Assembly (NCBI GenBank): GCA_021161105.1
Contig: JAGHBG010000192.1
Location: 1-12,492, forward strand
Origin: Thermotogaceae bacterium
GTDB lineage: Bacteria > Thermotogota > Thermotogae > Thermotogales > Thermotogaceae
Length of the DNA: 12,492 nt
Direction: 5' to 3'
A model generated the notes under the pieces. The model searched no databases, was not told the origin of the DNA, and saw nothing but the letters and a program-made list of their open reading frames with translations. This document shows, one piece after another, positions 6,226 to 12,087 of the stretch. The position numbers were made by a program, and so were the translations under genes. Within the stretch, counting starts at the first letter, position 1, and each line of letters begins with the position of its first letter.

Positions 6226-7901
6226 CAATATTTAAATATACTCCTACCGATGAATTCCCTCAATATGGAATTCATTGGGATATCTTCTAAATTGGTTATT
6301 GGTAAGAAGTAATCAAGGATTTTAAGAAGCCTTAAAGCTTCTGAATACTCTTCCTCGGTCTCTGGAACCTGAGCGAGAAGGCTTTCTGCAAATATCTTTA
6401 AAACAGGCAATTCATATACCAGGGCTGAATTAAACATTACATCTGCTTCTTCCTGGTATGGGAATATGTATTTCTCCTCGCCTTTTCTCACATTGGGCCA
6501 CATCTTCAGTGTATCAAGAGCAGAATGTCCTCTAAATTTGTAATCTCTCACCATTCTTCTTATAAGCCTCGTATCAGTTGTTGACATTCTGTTCATGTTG
6601 TCGAAATTTAAGTGAGTTAATGCACTCACATACAGCTTAAACTTCAGCTCATCCGGTATTTGCTGAGTCAATTTCGGATTCAAACCATGAATTCCCTCCA
6701 CGATTATTATCTGGTCTTTATCTATCTTCAACTTCCTTCCTTTTATTCTTCTGCCATGCTTAAAATCATACTTTGGTATCTCTACTTCTTTCCCCTCAAA
6801 GAGCGCAAGAAGATGTTCGTTAAACAAAGGCACGTCAATTGCTTCAAGTGCTTCAAAATCATAATTCCCATTTTCATCTCTCGGAGTTTTTTCTCTATCC
6901 ACAAAATAATCGTCAAGGGATATCGCAACAGGTCTGTAACCACTTACCCTAAGCTGTATGCTTAATCTTTTTGCAAATGTAGTTTTACCGGAAGAAGATG
7001 GCCCTGCAACGAGTATAAGTCTTACAGAACCCCTTTTCTTAATTTCTGATGAGATTTCAGATAATCTTTTCTCGTGGAGAGCTTCTGCAAGAAGGATAAT
7101 ATCAGCTACAGCTCTCTCCCCTTTTGCTATTATCTTATTGAGATCTCCAACATTATCTATATCCATTATAGAAAGCCATCTACTATACTCAAGGAATACC
7201 GAATTGAATTTTCTTAACTCTTTATATTCAGGCAAAGCATTGGGAGAAGTCGTAGTGGGGTGCAATACTCTAAAACCTGGTTCATAGAGTTTTAAGTCAA
7301 AAATCTTAATTTTCCCCGTACTCGGCGGCATATATCCATAAAAGTAATTGTAGTGACCATCACAGGTATATACCTTTATATTTTTCTTTTTTCTGAAATT
7401 TAAAAGTTTGACTTTTTCCACAAATCCCAGTTTTTCAAATAATTCTCTTGCCTGATCCTTGTAAAGAACTATCTTCTTAATGGGAAGATCCCTGTTTACA
7501 ATTTCTTTCATTTTATCCTTTATATTGTCCAGTTCTTCCTGTGCAGGTATGTGTATCTTGCTTTCTTTATCAATCAATTCACAATAAAGAGAGTTTGCAA
7601 GAGAATGCAAAACCCTCAGATGATACTGAGGATAAAGCTTTTCTATAGCCATCTGGAGTATGAACAGAAGTCCTCTTTGATATATCCTGATTCCATCAGG
7701 AAAAGAAAGGTCTATGAACTTAACTTTCCCATCTCTATCGAGAGGCCTTGATAGCTCTATAATTATGCTGTTCAGTTTAGCAGCAACTATTTCTGAATCA
7801 TGATATTTTTGATATTCTTTAGCATATTGTAAAAGGTTACTCCCTTTGGGCACTTCTACCATTTTTCCGTCATCAAGGAATTCTATCTTTACTTTTTCCA
7901 C
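6225..7901 (-). CDS. TGS/ThrRS-like domain protein fused to a uridine kinase-type P-loop domain
   Basis: This 558-residue cytoplasmic protein has two parts. Numbered from GTG 7901, residues 2-65 resemble a TGS domain, then about 70-220 resemble the second additional domain of threonyl- and alanyl-tRNA synthetases (CDGHYNYFYGYMPPSTGKIK, 180-199, matches its C-x-G-H...TG-x-IK core). The C-terminal part is a phosphoribulokinase/uridine kinase-family NTPase: Walker A GPSSSGKTT (300-308), ISLDDYFVDR (327-336), DVPLFNEHL (356-364) and IIIVEGIHGLNP (398-409). No aminoacylation core is present, so it is not a tRNA synthetase; the phosphate acceptor is unknown. The longer frame from TTG 7925 lacks a ribosome binding site, while AGGGAGGT at 7916-7909 lies 7 bases before GTG 7901, which also begins exactly at the TGS domain. 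It is first in the leftward operon with two exported proteins and trmI. Annotation as 'uridine kinase' is common but goes beyond the evidence. Confidence 0.88.
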   Translation of the reverse strand: MEKVKIEFLDDGKMVEVPKGSNLLQYAKEYQKYHDSEIVAAKLNSIIIELSRPLDRDGKVKFIDLSFPDGIRIYQRGLLFILQMAIEKLYPQYHLRVLHSLANSLYCELIDKESKIHIPAQEELDNIKDKMKEIVNRDLPIKKIVLYKDQARELFEKLGFVEKVKLLNFRKKKNIKVYTCDGHYNYFYGYMPPSTGKIKIFDLKLYEPGFRVLHPTTTSPNALPEYKELRKFNSVFLEYSRWLSIMDIDNVGDLNKIIAKGERAVADIILLAEALHEKRLSEISSEIKKRGSVRLILVAGPSSSGKTTFAKRLSIQLRVSGYRPVAISLDDYFVDREKTPRDENGNYDFEALEAIDVPLFNEHLLALFEGKEVEIPKYDFKHGRRIKGRKLKIDKDQIIIVEGIHGLNPKLTQQIPDELKFKLYVSALTHLNFDNMNRMSTTDTRLIRRMVRDYKFRGHSALDTLKMWPNVRKGEEKYIFPYQEEADVMFNSALVYELPVLKIFAESLLAQVPETEEEYSEALRLLKILDYFLPITNLEDIPMNSILREFIGRSIFKY

Positions 7902-7908
7902 CGTTTCT

Positions 7909-7916
7909 ACCTCCCT
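7909..7916 (-). promoter_or_regulatory. Ribosome binding site that sets the kinase-fusion start
   Basis: AGGGAGGT on the - strand lies 7 bases before GTG 7901. It falls inside the longer open frame that begins at TTG 7925, which has no such site, and so argues for the shorter protein. Confidence 0.8.
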
Positions 7917-7934
7917 TTTTATCAAAGCATAGTA

Positions 7935-7964
7935 ATTTTATTACATTGAAGGTTTAAAATACAA
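7935..7964 (-). promoter_or_regulatory. Likely promoter of the leftward kinase-trmI operon
   Basis: On the - strand, TTGTAT (7964-7959) and TAAAAT (7940-7935) are separated by 18 bases. Transcription would start near 7928, giving a leader of about 27 bases ahead of the GTG at 7901. This agrees with the ribosome-binding-site-based start. Confidence 0.5.
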
Positions 7965-7965
7965 A

Positions 7966-7983
7966 TGGGATTATAATTATAAT
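7966..7983 (+). promoter_or_regulatory. Tandem -10 elements of the rightward promoter
   Basis: Two perfect TATAAT hexamers lie end to end at 7972-7977 and 7978-7983. No good -35 stands 16-18 bases upstream; the best, TTGAAG at 7946-7951, is 20 bases from the first hexamer. The leader to the ribosome binding site AAAGGAGGT (8003-8011) is short, so this is the natural promoter of the GMP-PMI-like gene. Confidence 0.5.
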
Positions 7984-8018
7984 AAAAACGAAAGATAACA
8001 CGAAAGGAGGTAACCTGG

Positions 8019-9128
8019 ATGAGAGTTGTCATTGATGCACGCGGCGGAGTTGAAGAATGGTGGCCAATTGGAAGAGAATTGCTGCCAGTACAATTCTATA
8101 AATTCGAAGGAGGTTCTCTTTTTGACAGAACTCTTAAGTTTGCTTGCGATTTATCAAGTGAGGTGACAGTTATTGTAGATGAGAAAAACAAATTTTATGC
8201 AATGGAAAGCATGGAAAAAGCTGGTATAGGTGATATAGAAAATAGAATAATATTCTCAAAAAAGATAAATGAACCGTCATTGATTATAAAACCCTTTTTA
8301 ATAAGTTCTTCTGGTTTATCTTCTAAATTAAAAGGTGTAAACGAGAATTCTGCATATTTTTATAAACCTGGAAAACCCAAAGTTAATGCATTGCACTACA
8401 ACGAGAAAACAAAAAAATTCATTTATGTTGATGATTATGAACTGGCTAAAAAACTTTTTGATGAAGGATGGCTGGTTTTTTCAGGAATATGGTATGGAGG
8501 GCTTAATGAAAAAGTGCAAGAAATGTCTGTGAAAAAAATAGAGGAAATCGAAGTGCTTACCAGCTTTCATGATCTTTCGTTACTATCTTCTTCAGCTTCT
8601 GTTAAGACTTATTCAACAAAAGATGTAGTAATTTTTGCAGAAAATGAAACAATTGTTAAAGGAGTTGATAACCTCATAGTTGTAAACTTAGAGGATTTAA
8701 CTTTTATACAAAGTACAAAGGAAAAAACCGAAAATAAGAAACTTTACAAAGATGTTAAAAACGAAAATCCCCAGAAAGTATCAGTGCACAAAACAGCTTA
8801 CCGCCCCTGGGGGAGTTATACTGTTCTGGAAGAAAAAGACGGATTTAAAGTAAAAAGAATAACTGTGAAACCAGGAAAGAGGCTTTCTCTTCAGTATCAT
8901 TTTCATCGCTGTGAAAACTGGACAGTTGTTAGAGGAACTGCAAAGGTCAGGCTGGGAAATAAGGAACTCATTTTAAAGCCGGGCGATCATGTTTACATCC
9001 CAAAGAAAGAAGTCCATAGGTTGGAAAATCCAGGAGAAGAGGTGCTTGAAGTGATAGAAGTACAGGTTGGAGATTACTTAGGTGAAGATGACATCGTAAG
9101 AATCGAAGATGATTTCAAACGGATTTAA
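8019..9128 (+). CDS. Mannose-6-phosphate isomerase-type cupin fused to a degenerate mannose-1-phosphate guanylyltransferase domain
   Basis: This 369-residue homologue of bifunctional GMP-PMI (ManC/AlgA) proteins has the usual order of domains, but the first is degraded. The N-terminus (VVIDARGGVEEWWPIGRELLPVQF, 3-26) lines up with the nucleotide-binding signature (AGGSGTRLWPLSRE..PKQF) yet has lost the G-T-R core. The whole transferase half is about 260 residues, against roughly 340 in normal proteins; its last strands (VKGVDNLIVVNLEDL, 213-227) are still recognisable. The cupin half (261-369) is well kept: YRPWGSY (261-267), metal ligands His294, His296, Glu299 and His333, then IEVQVGDYLGEDDIVR (346-361). 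The usual EHW is ENW (299-301). It probably retains a sugar-phosphate isomerase or sugar-binding role and has lost GDP-mannose synthesis; that is inference. Start: ATG 8019 with AAAGGAGGT 7 bases upstream. It is transcribed away from the kinase operon. Confidence 0.85.
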   Translation: MRVVIDARGGVEEWWPIGRELLPVQFYKFEGGSLFDRTLKFACDLSSEVTVIVDEKNKFYAMESMEKAGIGDIENRIIFSKKINEPSLIIKPFLISSSGLSSKLKGVNENSAYFYKPGKPKVNALHYNEKTKKFIYVDDYELAKKLFDEGWLVFSGIWYGGLNEKVQEMSVKKIEEIEVLTSFHDLSLLSSSASVKTYSTKDVVIFAENETIVKGVDNLIVVNLEDLTFIQSTKEKTENKKLYKDVKNENPQKVSVHKTAYRPWGSYTVLEEKDGFKVKRITVKPGKRLSLQYHFHRCENWTVVRGTAKVRLGNKELILKPGDHVYIPKKEVHRLENPGEEVLEVIEVQVGDYLGEDDIVRIEDDFKRI

Positions 9129-9241
9129 CAATTCAATATCCTGATACCTTTCTTTAACAAATTTCAGTGTGGTGCTCGGTGTAAAATCTTATGTGCATTA
9201 GATAACCTTCCATTTACAAATCTCGCGGAAAGGGATAAGCC

Positions 9242-10576
9242 GTGGATATGAAAAAGAAACTTCTTTCTGCAATAAAAAGGCGAGTTGGAAAAAAAGTCTG
9301 GAACAAATGGTTTTCTACTTTCGAAGTTCTCAGTATCTCTGAGAAAGGTACCACGTTTTCCGTAGGAAACCTTTTTATTAAAGATTGGCTCGAAGAAAAA
9401 TATGGAAAAGCCATAAAATCTGCTGTAAAGGAAGTTTTCGGCAAAGATATAGAATTCAAAGTGGTTTACAAAGAAAATCCTCTCACATCTGAAGAAGAGA
9501 AAAAAGAAAAAACTTTTCCTAAATCATTTGTTAAGCCCCCGAAAGACTCAAATTTGAATCCTGATTTTACTTTTTCTTCTTTCGTCGTGGGCAGTGGAAA
9601 TGAGACTGCGTTCAAATTTGCTAAGAAAGTGGCAATGGAACCAGGAAGATTCTCCCCCATATTCATTTACGGAGGAGTAGGAGTAGGGAAGACTCATCTT
9701 GTGCAAGCTATAGGAAATTATACATATTCAAATAAGTCGGAAGTTGATCTCATTTATCTAACAAGTGAAAGGTTTATGAATGAAATGATAAAGTATTTGA
9801 GAGAAAATAAGATGGAAAAGTTTAGAGAAAAATATAGAAATGTTGACATTTTCATTGTCGACGATGTTCAATTTTTAACAGGAAAAAATGGAGTCCAGTT
9901 TGAACTTTTTAATACATTTAATGAACTAATGGATAAAAAAAAGCAGCTCATTTTCTGCTCAGATAGGTCTCCTTCCGATTTAAAAGACTTTCAGGATAGG
10001 CTGGTTTCAAGGTTCAAGATGGGAATAGTAATAGAGATGCGTCTTCCTGATGTTGAAACCAGGAAAAGAATTGCCAGGAAAATTGCAGAAAGGGAAGGCG
10101 GAAACCTTGATGAAGAGCTCCTGGACTTTCTTGCAGAAAATATAGATGGCTCGCTGAGAGAACTGCGCGGTGCGATAATAAAGTTAATAGCGTATCAGGA
10201 AATAGAAGGAAAGAAGGTAGGAATAGTTGAAGCAATTAATCTGGTATCCAGCTTCCTTAAAAAGGCAAATGCCATCGATCCAGGAGAAAGATTAGTATCT
10301 GTTTTATCAGGAATGTTTGATACTTCACCATCTATGATAAGGAGCAGAAGTAGAAAAGCAAATATAGTTATGGCAAGGGAGCTCGGTATATTTTTTGCAA
10401 GAAAATATCTAAAGATGACTGTAAGAGAAACAGCAAAGTTTTTTGGACGATCACCATCTGTTATATCAACAACCACTCGAAAGGTGGAAGAAAAAATCAA
10501 AGATAGCCCTTCAATGAAATCATACCTTAACAAAATACTTGCACATATCAGCCCGGCTGTGGGAAAATTCAGCTGA
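9242..10576 (+). CDS. dnaA: Chromosomal replication initiator protein DnaA
   Basis: This ATP-dependent initiator binds origin DNA and opens it for helicase loading. All four domains are present in 444 residues: domain I with KRRVGKKVWNKWF (12-24), a short charged linker (about 78-105), the AAA+ module, and the helical DNA-binding domain IV (about 345-440). In the AAA+ module are Walker A GGVGVGKT (144-151), Walker B IVDDVQF (205-211), the sensor 1 region FCSDR (238-242), the arginine finger region RLVSR (253-257) and a sensor 2-type Arg306. The domain IV signature that reads GRDHTTV in most bacteria is GRSPSVI here (402-408). The GTG start has AAAGGGAT about 7 bases upstream; ATG 9248 is a less well spaced alternative. 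dnaN is not adjacent; a sugar aminotransferase gene follows 9 bp downstream, probably co-transcribed. I see no convincing promoter in the 113 bp upstream. Confidence 0.96.
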   Translation: MDMKKKLLSAIKRRVGKKVWNKWFSTFEVLSISEKGTTFSVGNLFIKDWLEEKYGKAIKSAVKEVFGKDIEFKVVYKENPLTSEEEKKEKTFPKSFVKPPKDSNLNPDFTFSSFVVGSGNETAFKFAKKVAMEPGRFSPIFIYGGVGVGKTHLVQAIGNYTYSNKSEVDLIYLTSERFMNEMIKYLRENKMEKFREKYRNVDIFIVDDVQFLTGKNGVQFELFNTFNELMDKKKQLIFCSDRSPSDLKDFQDRLVSRFKMGIVIEMRLPDVETRKRIARKIAEREGGNLDEELLDFLAENIDGSLRELRGAIIKLIAYQEIEGKKVGIVEAINLVSSFLKKANAIDPGERLVSVLSGMFDTSPSMIRSRSRKANIVMARELGIFFARKYLKMTVRETAKFFGRSPSVISTTTRKVEEKIKDSPSMKSYLNKILAHISPAVGKFS

Positions 10577-10585
10577 GGTGATTAT

Positions 10586-11740
10586 ATGATTCCGCTATCT
10601 AAACCATTCATACAAGAAGATGATATAAATGAAGTGCTCAGTGTGCTTCAAAGCAGGTGGCTTGCTTTAGGGCCATATCTTAGTAAATTTGAAGAAATAA
10701 TTTCAGAATACACCGGATCAAAATATGCGGTAGCTGTGAATAGTGGCACATCCGCTTTGCACCTTATTTTAAAAGCTCTGGATCCCAAACCAGGAGAGTA
10801 TATGATTGTTCCATCCTTCACCTTTATATCATCTGCAAACGTGGCTTTATTTGAAGGAGTAATCCCGATATTTGTCGATATAGATGAGGAAACTTACAAC
10901 ACATCACCAGATGCTCTTGAGGATCTTTTAATAAGAATAGAGAAAGGAAAATATTACCTGAACGGTAACAAGGTAGATATTAAAAAGGTTAAGTATTTCA
11001 TGGGGGTAGATATTTTTGGCCAACCCCTTGATTGGGATAGAATTACTCCCATACTAAAAGAAAGAAATATTACAATTATTGAAGACTCATGTGAAGCTCT
11101 GGGAGCTGAGTACAAAGGGCAAAAGGTGGGAAATTTTGGAATAGCAGGTGCTTTCGCATTTTATCCAAACAAACAGATAACAACCGGCGAAGGAGGAATT
11201 ACTGTTACCAACGATGAAAAAATATACAAACTTGCGAAAAGTATGAGAAATCAAGGAAGAGGCGAAGATGAAGAATGGCTCTCTCATATCAGACTCGGGC
11301 ATAACTACAGAATGGATGAAATGAGCGCAGCACTTGGATATTCACAGATGAAAAAGATTGATAAAATCCTTGAAATGAGAGGAAAGGTTGCAAGTACATA
11401 TAATGAGTTGCTAAATAAAGTGGAAGGAGTTCGCCCTCCTGCCGTTAAAGAATACACAACAAAAATGAGCTGGTTTGTATACGTTGTACTTCTTGATGAG
11501 ACGGTGAATAGAGATAAAGTAATAGACATGTTAAAAGAGAGAGGAATACAGAGCAGGAACTACTTCCAGCCTGTCCACCTCCAGCCGTTTTATAGAAGAT
11601 CAGGACATTCCGAAGGAGAACTTCCAAATACAGAAAAAATTTCAAAGAGAACCCTCGCTCTTCCTTTTTATACTGCAATGACACGAGAGGAAATAGAAAA
11701 AGTAGTTGATAATCTGAAAGATGTTTTAAAATCTTTCTAA
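10586..11740 (+). CDS. DegT/DnrJ/EryC1/StrS-family aminotransferase
   Basis: This 384-residue PLP enzyme belongs to the family that transfers an amino group to a nucleotide-linked keto sugar, usually for cell-surface polysaccharide or modified sugar synthesis. Landmarks: IPLSKPFI at the N-terminus, VNSGTSALHL (51-60) binding the cofactor phosphate, VPSFTFISSANV (75-86), EDSCEALGA (166-174) with Asp167 contacting the PLP ring, the Schiff-base Lys196 in FYPNKQITTGEGG (192-204), and GHNYRMDEMSAALG (238-251). A short insertion around 118-137 (KGKYYLNGNKVDIKK) precedes the VDIFGQPLDW strand and is not seen in the shortest family members. The sugar substrate cannot be read from sequence. GAGGTGA lies 4 bases before the ATG and overlaps the dnaA stop, so translation is probably coupled to dnaA. 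No terminator follows directly. Confidence 0.92.
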   Translation: MIPLSKPFIQEDDINEVLSVLQSRWLALGPYLSKFEEIISEYTGSKYAVAVNSGTSALHLILKALDPKPGEYMIVPSFTFISSANVALFEGVIPIFVDIDEETYNTSPDALEDLLIRIEKGKYYLNGNKVDIKKVKYFMGVDIFGQPLDWDRITPILKERNITIIEDSCEALGAEYKGQKVGNFGIAGAFAFYPNKQITTGEGGITVTNDEKIYKLAKSMRNQGRGEDEEWLSHIRLGHNYRMDEMSAALGYSQMKKIDKILEMRGKVASTYNELLNKVEGVRPPAVKEYTTKMSWFVYVVLLDETVNRDKVIDMLKERGIQSRNYFQPVHLQPFYRRSGHSEGELPNTEKISKRTLALPFYTAMTREEIEKVVDNLKDVLKSF

Positions 11741-11741
11741 A

Positions 11742-11770
11742 AATGGTAGAATACCTCGAAAAGTACCATT
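11742..11770. repeat. Short inverted repeat after the aminotransferase gene
   Basis: AATGGTA (11742-11748) and TACCATT (11764-11770) are perfect 7-base inverted arms around 15 bases. There is no T-run, so it is not a terminator. It could be an operator or an RNA stem in the leader of the next gene; at this length it could also be chance. Confidence 0.35.
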
Positions 11771-11793
11771 AAGTATATAAGGAGGAGAATATA

Positions 11794-11825
11794 AAGAGCC
11801 TTCACATGAGGTTCTTGCTTTTTTT
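11794..11825 (+). terminator. Terminator-like hairpin over the start of the small membrane gene
   Basis: AAGAGCCT (11794-11801) pairs with AGGTTCTT (11809-11816) through 8 bp with one G-U pair. One more U-G pair can close a 5-base loop. GC and then seven T (11819-11825) follow, which is the layout of an intrinsic terminator. It overlaps the ATG at 11806. The stem has only modest GC content, and the T-run also encodes Leu-Phe-Phe of a membrane segment, so coincidence is possible. Confidence 0.4.
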
Positions 11826-12060
11826 CATTGTCTCAGGGATTCTTATTGTTGCTGTTCATGTCAATATTTTTATTTTCAGAAGTAGCCAGAGCAAAGAAGG
11901 GTTTTTTAATAACCTGGCAGTGGGACGAATGATGACCTCTCAAATGATACCAAAAGAAATTTTAAAAATGGCAAAAACAGATGAGAAATTTGCTGCTTTT
12001 ACGATTAACGCTAACGATGTGATTAATAAAGTTGCAAAATTTTGCCGAAAAGGCCTATGA
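11806..12060 (+). CDS. Small membrane-anchored hypothetical protein; start uncertain, possible frameshift near the end
   Basis: I do not recognise this 84-residue product. It has one hydrophobic segment (residues about 2-23) with a basic residue before it, then a polar, partly helical tail (about 29-84). It would be anchored in the membrane by its N-terminus. Two oddities stand out. First, the strong ribosome binding site AAGGAGGAG (11779-11787) is 18 bases from ATG 11806, whereas an in-frame ATA at 11791 sits at normal distance and would add I-K-S-L-H. Second, near the end a run of four T (12040-12043) separates this frame from another that reads AEKAYDIVK and stops at 12071-12073, just before the next gene's ribosome binding site; the present frame ends CRKGL. 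It lies between the aminotransferase and the membrane protein gene on the same strand and may be part of one transcript with them. Confidence 0.5.
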   Translation: MRFLLFFIVSGILIVAVHVNIFIFRSSQSKEGFFNNLAVGRMMTSQMIPKEILKMAKTDEKFAAFTINANDVINKVAKFCRKGL

Positions 12061-12087
12061 TATTGTTAAATGAATAAGGGGATGAGT

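Noticed and set aside
6660..7287. Plus-strand open frames opposite the kinase gene and similar antisense frames across the window
   Set aside because: They lack ribosome binding sites and recognisable domains, and they mirror strongly supported genes on the other strand.
6225..7901. Threonyl-tRNA synthetase fragment or pseudogene
   Set aside because: The frame is intact and continues into a complete P-loop kinase domain; this fusion is a known protein architecture rather than a broken synthetase.
9129..9241. Replication origin or DnaA-box cluster upstream of dnaA
   Set aside because: I searched by eye for TTATCCACA-like sites and for the AAACCTACCACC-type 12-mer in both orientations and found no cluster or AT-rich unwinding repeat. 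With an altered DnaA signature the true box may be unknown, so this is weak negative evidence.
9129..9241. Promoter for dnaA at TAAAAT 9182-9187
   Set aside because: No -35 hexamer stands at 16-18 bases; the nearest candidates are at 14 and 23 bases.
11706..11752. Promoter for the small membrane gene (TTGATA 11706 with TAAAAT 11727, or TAGAAT 11747)
   Set aside because: The first pair has a 15-base spacer and lies inside coding sequence; the second hexamer lacks a -35. Neither is convincing.
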